Below are positions 53,401 through 62,236 of a DNA stretch of 64,000 nucleotides, piece by piece; position 1 is the stretch's first letter; each line of letters starts with the position of its first letter. Position numbers and translations under genes: made by a program. The stretch is from the NCBI GenBank assembly GCA_905215335.1, contig CAJMPQ010000007.1, forward strand, positions 1 through 64,000. The letters run 5' to 3'. The DNA is from an uncultured bacterium (GTDB lineage: Bacteria > Cyanobacteriota > Vampirovibrionia > Gastranaerophilales > Gastranaerophilaceae). Below the pieces are notes generated by a model. It did not search any database, was not told where the DNA came from, and saw only the letters and a program-made list of their open reading frames with translations.

Positions 53401-55140
53401 TTACATTCTTTCAGGAGCTGAAACTGCTAAAATAGCTAAAGCATTAGCTAAAACAGTTTTGAAAGCCCAAACTAATGATAATCTAGCTTTAGTTAATTTC
53501 ACATCATCAGTAATAACTCTTGTTGAGTTATAGAATGAATGGAATTCTGCAGCCAATTCTTGAACATAACGACAAATTGTATAAACTTGTCTTGTTTGAG
53601 CTGAATTTACAATTAAAGATTTAAATTCTTCTAATTTAAGAACCAATTTTCTAGCATCAGACATAGTTAATGCCATTAAATCTTTATCAAAATTACTAAT
53701 CAAGTTATTAAATTCAGCTTCTGATAATACAGCTGGAATTGTTTTACCAGATTCAGTATCAATACGATCATTGATAGCATTTCTTATAATAGAACAAGCT
53801 CTGGCATGAGCATATTGAACATAGAATACAGGATTTTCATCAGATTTTGTTTTTGCAAGTTCAATATCAAAATCTAAAGTTGTATCAATATTTCTCATAG
53901 ACATCCAGAATCTAGTTGCATCAACACCAACTTCATCAATTAGATCTTCTAGAGTAACCATATTTTTACGTTTACCCATACGAACCTCATTACCATTAAT
54001 AACAAGGTTAACTAACTGACCTAATAGAACTTCTAATTTATTTGGATCATATCCTAAAGCTTCAATAGAAGCCTTAACTCTTGCCACATAACCATGGTGA
54101 TCAGCACCCCAAATATTTATCATTCTATCAAAACCGCGTTCTAATTTATCAATATGGTATGCAATATCAGCTGTTAAATAAGTATTTGAGCCGTCAGCTT
54201 TTTTGATAACTCTATCTTGATCATCGCCATAATCTGAAGATTTGAACCATTCAGCACCTTCTTTTTGATAGATTTTACCACTATCACGAAGTTTTTTAAC
54301 ACATTCTTCAACTTTTCCAGAATTATGCAAAGATAATTCAGAATAGAATTTATCAAATGAAACTCTGAAATTATCCAATAAATCACGTTGAACTTTTTCT
54401 TCATAAGCTTTTGCATAATCACAATAAACTTGTAAATCAATTTTATCAACATCATTATTTACAGCTTCAAGCTCAGATTTTTTATCAATTAAGAACTGTT
54501 TTGCAACTGGAATAAGATAATCACCTGGATAATAATTTTTTCTTTCGATTTCATCTTCAGGGAAATCAATATTTTCACCTAGTTCTTGTTTTACTCTAAT
54601 AACTAAAGATCTACCTAATTTTTGAATTTGAGACCCAGCATCATTTATATAAAATTCTTGATATACATCGTGTCCATAAAACTTTAATAAATTTGCAAGA
54701 GCACTACCCATAGCAGCCCAACGACCGTGACCAATATGGAAAGGGCCTGTTGGATTAGCTGAAATATATTCTAAAATAATTTTTTCTTTTTGAATATTTT
54801 CAGGACGACCAAAATTTTCTTTTTTATTGAAAATTTCATCTACTAAATCAATCAATAAAGATTGACCAGCTTTAAAATTAATAAAACCACCAATTACAGA
54901 ATATTCATTATCTTCTTTTTCAACAAATTCTACAATTGAATTTGCAATCATAGGTGGGGCTATTCTAGCATTTCTAGCAAGTGATGACACGTTAATTGCA
55001 AAATCACCAAAATCTGCATTTTTTGGTTTTTCAACAACTAAAGAACCTCTTTTATACTCAGTCATCTGACCTAATTTATTTTCACTTATAGCTTTATCAA
55101 TAGCATTTTCTATTTTGTTTAAAAAATAATCTCTTAGCAT
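53401..55140 (-). CDS. argS: Arginyl-tRNA synthetase
   Basis: A 579-residue class I synthetase. It has the N-terminal Add-1 domain recognising the tRNA D-loop, the HIGH signature as FHIGHGR (SANPTGPFHIGHGRWAAMG, near 117-135), and a DALR anticodon-binding C-terminus (YVQELAAEFHSFYNSTRV, LLxVSAPERM end). As is common in ArgRS, the KMSKS lysines are altered (MGKRKNMVTL). The ATG at 55140 has GAGG five bases upstream; an ATG 21 bases earlier is less likely. Downstream of the phosphohexomutase, with a possible weak terminator between them. Confidence 0.97.
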   Translation of the reverse strand: MLRDYFLNKIENAIDKAISENKLGQMTEYKRGSLVVEKPKNADFGDFAINVSSLARNARIAPPMIANSIVEFVEKEDNEYSVIGGFINFKAGQSLLIDLVDEIFNKKENFGRPENIQKEKIILEYISANPTGPFHIGHGRWAAMGSALANLLKFYGHDVYQEFYINDAGSQIQKLGRSLVIRVKQELGENIDFPEDEIERKNYYPGDYLIPVAKQFLIDKKSELEAVNNDVDKIDLQVYCDYAKAYEEKVQRDLLDNFRVSFDKFYSELSLHNSGKVEECVKKLRDSGKIYQKEGAEWFKSSDYGDDQDRVIKKADGSNTYLTADIAYHIDKLERGFDRMINIWGADHHGYVARVKASIEALGYDPNKLEVLLGQLVNLVINGNEVRMGKRKNMVTLEDLIDEVGVDATRFWMSMRNIDTTLDFDIELAKTKSDENPVFYVQYAHARACSIIRNAINDRIDTESGKTIPAVLSEAEFNNLISNFDKDLMALTMSDARKLVLKLEEFKSLIVNSAQTRQVYTICRYVQELAAEFHSFYNSTRVITDDVKLTKARLSLVWAFKTVLANALAILAVSAPERM

Positions 55141-55180
55141 ACTAACCTCATAAAATAACATCGTAAAATAATTATATAAT

Positions 55181-55212
55181 AAACAGGAGCAAATATAAAT
55201 ATCTGCTCCTAT
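55181..55212 (-). terminator. Possible terminator of the phosphohexomutase gene
   Basis: A seven-base stem AGGAGCA / TGCTCCT whose 12-base loop can partly pair, followed on the minus strand by TGTTTATT. Weaker than the other hairpins in the window. Confidence 0.45.
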
Positions 55213-55238
55213 AATATATAAATACTTATAACAAGATA

Positions 55239-57518
55239 CTAAAAATTATACTCAGGAATTTCAAATGGTTCATTATTTGCATCTTTTTCAACAAATTTCA
55301 AATAATAATCCATTGCTCTATCTTTAGCTGAATCATAAAATTCATCAGTAATTAAAGATTGATGATAATATGTTCTTTCACCAGAATAATTACCCAGTAC
55401 TGAAGCATATTTTTCGATATCTTGTTTACTTAAACCTCCACCATATGCTTTTGTTTTAGCATCTGTTCCAGAAGGACGAATCTCGATATATTTATCATCA
55501 AATTCTAAATATGTACCATCGCCAACAAACTTAACGGATTTTAAATTATCGAAATTCAAACCTTCAGAATTAAATCTGTCATTAAGAACTTTAATAATAT
55601 CTTCTAAAGTTACAATACCTTCTTTCAAGCCTATAGCCATAGATAAATAGAACAAATCATTTTTAGTTCTCAAAGCTTCACCTAAAATCTTTGCTTCTTT
55701 TAGCTTTTCAATATCCGGCTCTGATTCATTATAATAAGCGATATCTACACGAGTATCAAAACGTCCAATAATTTTATTAGAATTAAATACATTTGATAAA
55801 TATTGAGATAAAGAAACATGTAAATCTTGTAATTTGGCAACCAATGCAGAAGCAACAATAATAGCTTCAGTTGCACTTTTTTCTCTCATCGCAACAGCCA
55901 ATCTTCCGTGCTGAGATTTAATCAATTCTTCTGTTCCCATAATCATACCACCGGATTCTTCGCCACCAAACAATAATCTAGGATTAACGCCTAAATTTAT
56001 AGAATTACCCAATACATCATCAACTATCACTGGCTGATCAGGATTATTTTTCAATTTCAATTCTACTTTTTTCATTATATTGGCAATTTCTTTGAACCCT
56101 ACAGGAACATTAACAACTTTTACTCCGTTGTTTTTGGCCCATTCATCCCAAGATAGAGCAGAAGCAGTTGTTTTAATCATAAATCTTGGATGCTTATCCC
56201 ACAAACCTTTTTCTTTTAATTGCAATGCCCAAAAATCCATCAACATTAAAAATGCTTGGTTTGCAGTAAATACAGTTAACACTCTGCTATCATCCAATTG
56301 AATAAAATCAATACCTAATTCTTTTAAATCAACTACTCTATCAACACTTTCTGTTTGACAGATAGTTAATCTATCATGATCTGGATCTGTAATTAAAACA
56401 ACAGTACCAACAGGAAAATCCTTCAATTTTTCTGCATAATGCATAGTATCAATTACAGGGAAAAATTTTGTACCATCTGACTTTTGAGCAAGAACAGTAG
56501 CATCTACAGAATAATCATAAAAAGCTTTTTCACCTTTTGGAGTAGTATCATATTTTCCAATAGAATGGAAAAATGGATCTTCTTTAGTATTAAACCACTC
56601 AAATTTATCTGCAATACCTAATTTATTAAGCACCCTTGATAAAGTTCTATAAGCTGAACCTCCAACATTTTCTATTACAATTTTAGAATTAAATGACTTA
56701 ATCAAATTCAAGTTTACATCTTGAGCAACACCTGATTGCAAGTACTCAACATATAAATCTACACCATCATCGATTAACTTCATTGCATTTTCATTAATTA
56801 ATGGATTATCATAAGATGAAATTCGGATTTCATAACTACCTTTTTCTTTTACTTCATTAAATATTTCTTGAATTTTATTTACAAATTCCATTGACTCTTC
56901 AGGTAAGTATTGGCTACCCTGACAATTCAAATCTTTAGTTGCATTTTTTACAGAAATTCCATGGCTTGAAGTAATATACTCACCACCTAACAAATCCAAC
57001 TTAAATGCTAAAAATGATGCTAGCCAAATTGGTATAGTTTTTTTACCATAAGGTACTAGAGTTTCGATACCTTGCGCAGCTTGAATACGCGCAATTGCAT
57101 TTAAAAACAATTTTGAATTATATCTAACTTCACAACCTGCAACTTTAACAATTCTTTTATTAGGATATTTTTCTTTCGCAACAAGAGCTTTAGCTAAAGT
57201 AGCCAAAACAATACCAACTAAGTTAATAGGGAATCTGGTATCTTGAGGAAAAAGAATATTCTGAGGACCTCTAATACCAGCTGTAGAAACCTTAGCTTCT
57301 TTTGCGTAATTTGCAAACCAATCTTCTAAATTCAAACCTTCAGGATTTTTAATAGCATCGTATGGTAACAAATGCTCCTTTTTCAACACAAAAGTAAACT
57401 CGTCATTATTTTCAAAATTCATTAAATCTAAATTTTTAACATAATCCGGAGTTTTATCGTAAACACTCTTAAATAATTCATTTTCTAATACATTATCAGT
57501 TTTTTTAAATTCAAACAT
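55239..57518 (-). CDS. Large divergent phosphohexomutase (phosphoglucomutase/phosphomannomutase family)
   Basis: A 759-residue member of the alpha-D-phosphohexomutase superfamily, far longer than the usual 450-580. The phosphate loop (RPSGTDAKTKAY, near 690) and sugar loop GGEESGG are clear. The metal loop reads DPDHDR, as in some PGMs. The serine loop is TSSHGISVK rather than TASHNP, keeping Ser-His but losing Asn-Pro. An extra N-terminal region (1-95) and a C-terminal extension after the phosphate loop (YYHQSLITDEFYDSAKDRAMDY) account for the length. Probably a glucose-phosphate mutase, but activity should not be assumed. The ATG at 57518 is favoured by GAGG nine bases upstream. Confidence 0.85.
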   Translation of the reverse strand: MFEFKKTDNVLENELFKSVYDKTPDYVKNLDLMNFENNDEFTFVLKKEHLLPYDAIKNPEGLNLEDWFANYAKEAKVSTAGIRGPQNILFPQDTRFPINLVGIVLATLAKALVAKEKYPNKRIVKVAGCEVRYNSKLFLNAIARIQAAQGIETLVPYGKKTIPIWLASFLAFKLDLLGGEYITSSHGISVKNATKDLNCQGSQYLPEESMEFVNKIQEIFNEVKEKGSYEIRISSYDNPLINENAMKLIDDGVDLYVEYLQSGVAQDVNLNLIKSFNSKIVIENVGGSAYRTLSRVLNKLGIADKFEWFNTKEDPFFHSIGKYDTTPKGEKAFYDYSVDATVLAQKSDGTKFFPVIDTMHYAEKLKDFPVGTVVLITDPDHDRLTICQTESVDRVVDLKELGIDFIQLDDSRVLTVFTANQAFLMLMDFWALQLKEKGLWDKHPRFMIKTTASALSWDEWAKNNGVKVVNVPVGFKEIANIMKKVELKLKNNPDQPVIVDDVLGNSINLGVNPRLLFGGEESGGMIMGTEELIKSQHGRLAVAMREKSATEAIIVASALVAKLQDLHVSLSQYLSNVFNSNKIIGRFDTRVDIAYYNESEPDIEKLKEAKILGEALRTKNDLFYLSMAIGLKEGIVTLEDIIKVLNDRFNSEGLNFDNLKSVKFVGDGTYLEFDDKYIEIRPSGTDAKTKAYGGGLSKQDIEKYASVLGNYSGERTYYHQSLITDEFYDSAKDRAMDYYLKFVEKDANNEPFEIPEYNF

Positions 57519-57638
57519 ATACCCTCTCCTCATATAAATACATTTATAATAATAAATAATACAATAAAAACAGATTAAAAAGTAGCAATTAACAAAATTT
57601 TATGTATAATAAAATGTATAATAGTAGAGGGAAGAAGT

Positions 57639-58328
57639 ATGGCAAAGAAAAAGAAACAATATTCATCAAGAAAAGCCTCTCAATTTAATATATGGAGATC
57701 AATTTTTCAAATACTCGTTTGTAAAATTGGTTATATGGTTAGATTAAAACTTGTTTACAGAATTGAAGTTAATGGCTTAGAAAATGTACCAAAAGACAAC
57801 AAATACATAATTTGCCCAAACCATTTATCAACATTAGATCCACCAATGATTTGCGGTATTATGCCAAGAAGAGTATCTTTTATGGCAAAAAAAGAATTAT
57901 TTGATATACCATTTATCAGGTGGTGGATTGATTGGTTAGGAGCGTTTGCAGTTAACAGAGAAAGTCTTGGACCTTCAACAATCAAAACTGTAAGAACCAT
58001 CCAAGAAAGTAACTGGGTACTAGGGATGTTTCCACAAGGTACAAGAGGAATCCCTGGAGAAATAAAGGGAGTTACAAAAGGTTTTGCAGGTCTTGCAAAA
58101 CTAACAAAATGTGATATTCTTCCTGTTGGTATTATTGGTTCAAACGAAGTTAAACGTTGGCCATTTACAGGTAAAATCATTGTTAATATTGGTGAAATTA
58201 TCCCATACAATAAAGACCCAGAAATCGTAAGAGAAAAATGGATTGAAGAAATTCAGAAATTAACTGGATTTAAATATATAGAAGATGATGCAACTAAAAA
58301 AAATAATAAAGGAGAATCTCATGACTAA
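57639..58328 (+). CDS. plsC: 1-acyl-sn-glycerol-3-phosphate acyltransferase (PlsC family), copy 1
   Basis: A 229-residue membrane-associated acyltransferase making phosphatidic acid in phospholipid synthesis. The catalytic NHLSTLD (H-x4-D) lies near residue 67 and the glycerol-phosphate motif FPQGTRG near 130; block III (KGFAGLAKLTKCDILPVGI) is also present. A Lys/Arg-rich N-terminus precedes a hydrophobic segment. GAGGG lies seven bases before the ATG. The gene overlaps a second plsC by eight bases. Confidence 0.94.
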   Translation: MAKKKKQYSSRKASQFNIWRSIFQILVCKIGYMVRLKLVYRIEVNGLENVPKDNKYIICPNHLSTLDPPMICGIMPRRVSFMAKKELFDIPFIRWWIDWLGAFAVNRESLGPSTIKTVRTIQESNWVLGMFPQGTRGIPGEIKGVTKGFAGLAKLTKCDILPVGIIGSNEVKRWPFTGKIIVNIGEIIPYNKDPEIVREKWIEEIQKLTGFKYIEDDATKKNNKGESHD

Positions 58329-59049
58329 AGAAGTACGTAACTTCAATAGAAGATTTGCTAAAGAATATAACATTTTCCGTACAATCTTTTTTATGTCTTT
58401 CTTATACATAGTTGTATTCGGATTTTATACAATATTCTATAATTATAAAATTGAAGGTAGAGAAAACTTACCTAAAAAACAAGCAAAAAATGGAAAATAT
58501 ATTTATACAGCAAACCATGTATCAATATTTGATCCACCAATGGTAGCAATGGCAGCACAAAGACCAATTGCATTCATGGCTAAAAAAGAGCTTTTTGAAT
58601 CTTCTGAAAAATTAAGCTGGCTAGTAAAAAGACTTGGAGCTTTTGCTGTAGATAGAACAAAACCTGAAATTGCAACATTTAAAACAGTTAGAGATGTTTT
58701 AAGTACTAGTTGGTCTTTAGGTATATTCCCTCAAGGTGGAACTCGTCCTTATGGGAAATTAGATGATATAAGAAAAGGTTTTGCTGTTATTGCCAAAAAT
58801 GCAAAAGCTGATATTATACCTATTGCAATTTGTGGCTGGGATGGATATCCAAAATTAAAGCCATTCACAAGAAGAAATGTAACCATCAAAATTGGTAAAG
58901 CAATATCATACCAATTAAAAGAAGATGAAATCATTTATGAATGGTGCAAACAAATATCTGAAATGGCTGGATATGAAAACGGTGCAGAAATTCCAGAATC
59001 ATACAAAGAAAATGCAACTACAAATAATGAAGCTGTAAAACCTGTATAG
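58321..59049 (+). CDS. PlsC-family acyltransferase, copy 2
   Basis: A 242-residue paralogue. It has an N-terminal membrane helix (18-45), the catalytic NHVSIFD (near 66) and FPQGGTRP (one extra glycine compared with copy 1), and KGFAVIAKNAKADIIPIAI. The ATG at 58321 has GGAG six bases upstream, inside the end of copy 1, so translation is coupled. The tandem pair may differ in chain-length or position preference, or one may handle another lysolipid; the sequence does not tell. An acidic tail of about 25 residues is disordered. Confidence 0.92.
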   Translation: MTKEVRNFNRRFAKEYNIFRTIFFMSFLYIVVFGFYTIFYNYKIEGRENLPKKQAKNGKYIYTANHVSIFDPPMVAMAAQRPIAFMAKKELFESSEKLSWLVKRLGAFAVDRTKPEIATFKTVRDVLSTSWSLGIFPQGGTRPYGKLDDIRKGFAVIAKNAKADIIPIAICGWDGYPKLKPFTRRNVTIKIGKAISYQLKEDEIIYEWCKQISEMAGYENGAEIPESYKENATTNNEAVKPV

Positions 59050-59079
59050 ATTTTGCGATTTCATAGTTAAAACAATAAA

Positions 59080-59110
59080 AAATAAAGCCCCTTAAAAAGG
59101 GGCTTTATTT
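59080..59110. terminator. Bidirectional terminator
   Basis: A 14-base perfect inverted repeat AAATAAAGCCCCTT / AAGGGGCTTTATTT with a three-base loop, between the plsC pair and the convergent HEAT-repeat gene. Confidence 0.93.
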
Positions 59111-59161
59111 TATTTAAAGAAAGGAATTTTATTTATAAATCTTTTCTCTGGTTACTATGAA

Positions 59162-60331
59162 TTACACTTGATTCAATTTATCTAAAGCAGTTTTAGCAGC
59201 TTCAGCAACACCAGGATCTTGATCGTTCTTAGCAACTGTGAATAAAGTTGTTAAATCATTTTTATAAGCTGGGTTTTGGATGTAACTCAAAGCTTCAATT
59301 GCAGATGCTCTAACCATTGGGTTTGGGTTGTCTTTCAATTGATCAACAACTGTGATTGCACCTGGCAATTCTGTCAATGGAACAGTTGTATTTGATAATC
59401 TAGCTACTTCATCACCATAAAGTTTTTGCATTATTGCTGATGTGAATAAAGCATAGCTTTTATTTCTTTCAGCTTGTTCTTTTGGAGTGATTGTATTTGC
59501 TAAAGTTTTTTCTTGTTCAGTAACTTCTTTACCAGACATTAATTTTTCTCTAGCAGCTAATTGTTCTTGAGTTGGTCCTTCCAATTTACTAGAATCGAAG
59601 TTGATAATATTAGTCAAAGCATCAAATACTTTTGTATCAACTAATTCTGTAGCTTTATCAGGAGATTCTTTTACCATATTAGCTATTTCTTCCATTCCTG
59701 AAGCTTGAACTTCGAAATCTGGGTTTGATAACTTAGCAATAAAAGAATTTAAATCTACTTGTGGAGCCACTGTTTCAGGAGCAACAACTTCTGGTTTTGC
59801 TGCAACTTCTTCTGTTTTAACAGTTTCTGGAGTAGAAACTACAGGAGCTGGAGCAACAGGAGCTTCTGTAACTACTGGTTGAGGAACTACAGGAGCTTGA
59901 TTAATATTTTGTTGTTGAACTGCAGGAACAACAACAGGAGCTGGAGCAGGAGCTGCTGGAGCTACTGGTGCAGCTGGCACTTCTACAGGAGCTGGTTGAG
60001 GAGCTACTGGAGCTTTAGGAAGTTCAGCAACTACAGGAGCCTGTGGTAATACAGGAACTTGTGGAGCTTGAACCGGTTGGTAATAAGGTTGTTGAACCTG
60101 TGCTTGTGGGTAATTATAAACTTGTGATTGTGGATAACTATAATATGGCATAGTAGGTTGTGCATATTGAGGATTATATTGTGATTGACCTACACCATTA
60201 GCTTCCACTGATGGATTATGAATGTCTATTTTAACAGCATTGTAATTTGGCTGTTGTGGAACAGGCATATATGTTGTTTGTTGTTGTACCATATATGGAT
60301 TTGTCATCGGTACAAATGGAATTTGATTCAT
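59162..60331 (-). CDS. Pro/Ala/Val-rich protein with C-terminal HEAT-like repeats
   Basis: A 389-residue protein in two halves. Residues 1-190 are low complexity: first Gln/Pro/Tyr-rich (MVQQQTTYMPVPQQPNYN; YYSYPQSQVYNYPQAQ), then Pro-Ala-Val repeats (APAPAPVVVPAVQQQ). Residues 195-389 are helical with HEAT/armadillo-like units (SNPDFEVQASGMEEIANMVKES; NPMVRASAIEALSYIQNP; DQDPGVAEAAKTALDKL). No signal peptide or membrane helix, so a cytosolic scaffold is likely. Function unknown. AGGAAAGGA precedes the ATG. Composition differs strongly from its neighbours, because of the repeats rather than obvious transfer. Confidence 0.82.
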   Translation of the reverse strand: MNQIPFVPMTNPYMVQQQTTYMPVPQQPNYNAVKIDIHNPSVEANGVGQSQYNPQYAQPTMPYYSYPQSQVYNYPQAQVQQPYYQPVQAPQVPVLPQAPVVAELPKAPVAPQPAPVEVPAAPVAPAAPAPAPVVVPAVQQQNINQAPVVPQPVVTEAPVAPAPVVSTPETVKTEEVAAKPEVVAPETVAPQVDLNSFIAKLSNPDFEVQASGMEEIANMVKESPDKATELVDTKVFDALTNIINFDSSKLEGPTQEQLAAREKLMSGKEVTEQEKTLANTITPKEQAERNKSYALFTSAIMQKLYGDEVARLSNTTVPLTELPGAITVVDQLKDNPNPMVRASAIEALSYIQNPAYKNDLTTLFTVAKNDQDPGVAEAAKTALDKLNQV

Positions 60332-60525
60332 AAATTCTTCCTTTCCTACATAAAATTGAGTCTATTACCATTCTACCGTTTAAATAAGCGTAAAGGAAAA
60401 TTATTGCTAAAATTGGATATTTTTTTAATAAAACTTTACATAAAAAAGAAAAAATCAAAATATAAGCTAATTTCAGCCATTAACAAAATTGTGAAATATT
60501 TAGAATAGATGTAAAATGTTTTTTA

Positions 60526-60534
60526 TGCTAAAAT
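60526..60534 (+). promoter_or_regulatory. Possible extended -10 of the transketolase C-half operon
   Basis: TGC followed by TAAAAT, about 56 bases before the ATG at 60591. The -35 region is weak. Nothing else was identified in the 259-base gap between 60332 and 60590. Confidence 0.35.
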
Positions 60535-60590
60535 GTCTAGTGTAAATACTGAGGACTTGGTGGAAACACCTAATATACTTGAGGATATAG

Positions 60591-61559
60591 ATGAAGATAG
60601 ACAAAACAAAAACAAGTTCCATTAGAAAAGCTTTTGGGAAAACCTTAGCTGAAATTGGAGAAATTAATGAAAGAGTAGTTGTCATGGATGCAGATTTGGC
60701 ATGCTCAACTCAAACAAAAATGTTTGGTGATAAATTTCCTGAAAGATTTTTTGATTGCGGTATCGCAGAGCAAGATATGATTGCAACTGCAGCTGGACTT
60801 GCTTCAGAAGGGAAAATACCATTCGTAGCAAGTTTTGCAATGTTTGCAACTGGCAGAACATATGATCAGATAAGAAATGCTGTTTGTTACCCTGATTTCA
60901 ATGTTAAAATTATTGGAACTCATGGCGGAGTAACAGTTGGTGAAGATGGAGCAACTCACCAAGCATTGGAAGATATTTCTCTAATGAGAGGAATTCCACA
61001 CATGACTGTTATTGTTCCTGCTGATTCAAGAGAATGTGAAGAAGCTGTGAAATATGCATCATTGCACGACGGTCCTATGTATATAAGAATATCAAGATGT
61101 AATGTTCCAGATATATTTGATGAAAGTTACCACTTTAACATTCATAAAGCAGTAATTGTAGAAGAAGGAACTGATGTTTCAGTATTTACGAATGGTGAAA
61201 CTCTTGCTGAAGTCCTTTTAGCTGCAGAAGAGTTAAAAAAAGAAAATATATCCGTAGAAGTAATTAACGTCCCAGTTGTTAAACCTCTAGATTTTCAAAC
61301 AGTAATTGATAGTGTTAAGAAAACAAAATTTGCAATTACAGTAGAAAACCACTCAATAATTGGAGGTTTAGGAACTGCAATTTGTGAAACTTTAGCGGAT
61401 AAATGTCCATCTAAAGTTTATAGAGTAGGTATTCATGACGAATTTGGACAAAGTGGAAAATCAGATGAACTAATTGAATACTATGGCTTAGATTCCAAAA
61501 CACTAGCAAAAAGAATACGTACAATGTATAAAGCCGAAAAAGAACAAGGAAATATATAA
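60591..61559 (+). CDS. Transketolase C-terminal subunit
   Basis: A 322-residue protein holding the Pyr domain and C-terminal domain of transketolase. Typical segments: SIRKAFGKTLAEIGE, DADLACSTQTKMFGDKFPERFFDCGIAEQDMIATAAGLA (catalytic glutamate in AEQDM), GTHGGVTVGEDGATHQALEDI, MTVIVPAD and GGLGTAICETLADKCP. It complements the PP-domain subunit at 36249-37073. GAGG lies six bases before the ATG. The stop overlaps the ftsE start by one base, so it forms an operon with ftsE and ftsX, an unusual setting for a pentose phosphate enzyme. Confidence 0.94.
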   Translation: MKIDKTKTSSIRKAFGKTLAEIGEINERVVVMDADLACSTQTKMFGDKFPERFFDCGIAEQDMIATAAGLASEGKIPFVASFAMFATGRTYDQIRNAVCYPDFNVKIIGTHGGVTVGEDGATHQALEDISLMRGIPHMTVIVPADSRECEEAVKYASLHDGPMYIRISRCNVPDIFDESYHFNIHKAVIVEEGTDVSVFTNGETLAEVLLAAEELKKENISVEVINVPVVKPLDFQTVIDSVKKTKFAITVENHSIIGGLGTAICETLADKCPSKVYRVGIHDEFGQSGKSDELIEYYGLDSKTLAKRIRTMYKAEKEQGNI

Positions 61560-62236
61560 TGATAACATTCCAAAATGTAACCAAAAGATACAAAAATGAT
61601 CATTACGCATTAAAAAATGTAAGTCTTGAAATTCATTCAGGAGAATTTGTATTTGTAGTTGGGGCTTCAGGCGCAGGAAAATCTACACTTATGAAGCTAC
61701 TATATAGCGAAGAAAAACCAACTAGTGGTATTGTTTCAATTGGCGGAATAAATATTGCAAACCTATCAAATGAAAAAATACCAAATTTAAGAAGATGTAT
61801 GGGAATAGTCTTCCAAGACTATAAACTTTTACAAAATCAAACCGTATACGATAATGTAGCCTATGTAATAAGAACTCTAGGTATTAGCAGTAAAGAAATT
61901 AATGCAAGGGTTCATGGTGCATTAAAAATTGTAGGCTTACATGAAAAAATGAATGCAAAACCATCTGAATTATCAGGTGGCGAACAACAAAGAGTAGGTA
62001 TTGCAAGAGCAATCGTAAATGGTCCACCATTACTAATTGCTGACGAACCTACTGGGAATTTAGATCCAAAGAACTCTATGGAAATTATGCAAATTCTAGA
62101 CCAAATTAACCAAAGAGGTATTACTGTTATCGTATCAACTCACGACAGCACAATGGTTAATTATTTTAGAAAACGCGTAATAACATTGGATCAAGGAGAA
62201 ATCATAAGGGATATACAAGCAGGTACATATGAATAA
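61559..62236 (+). CDS. ftsE: Cell division ATP-binding protein FtsE
   Basis: A 225-residue ABC ATPase. Walker A GASGAGKST (37-45), Q-loop FQDYKLL, signature LSGGEQQR, Walker B LLIADEPTGNLD and switch histidine STHD are intact. With FtsX it controls peptidoglycan hydrolases at the septum. Start overlaps the transketolase stop; its own stop overlaps ftsX by eight bases. Confidence 0.96.
   Translation: MITFQNVTKRYKNDHYALKNVSLEIHSGEFVFVVGASGAGKSTLMKLLYSEEKPTSGIVSIGGINIANLSNEKIPNLRRCMGIVFQDYKLLQNQTVYDNVAYVIRTLGISSKEINARVHGALKIVGLHEKMNAKPSELSGGEQQRVGIARAIVNGPPLLIADEPTGNLDPKNSMEIMQILDQINQRGITVIVSTHDSTMVNYFRKRVITLDQGEIIRDIQAGTYE

Noticed and set aside
57755..58210. A 151-codon minus-strand frame opposite plsC.
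   Set aside because: It mirrors a well-supported plsC gene, has no ribosome binding site and encodes no recognisable protein.
60533..60625. A 30-codon frame overlapping the start of the transketolase C-half gene.
   Set aside because: Its ATG overlaps the putative -10 box and lacks a Shine-Dalgarno, so it is probably upstream of the transcript start.
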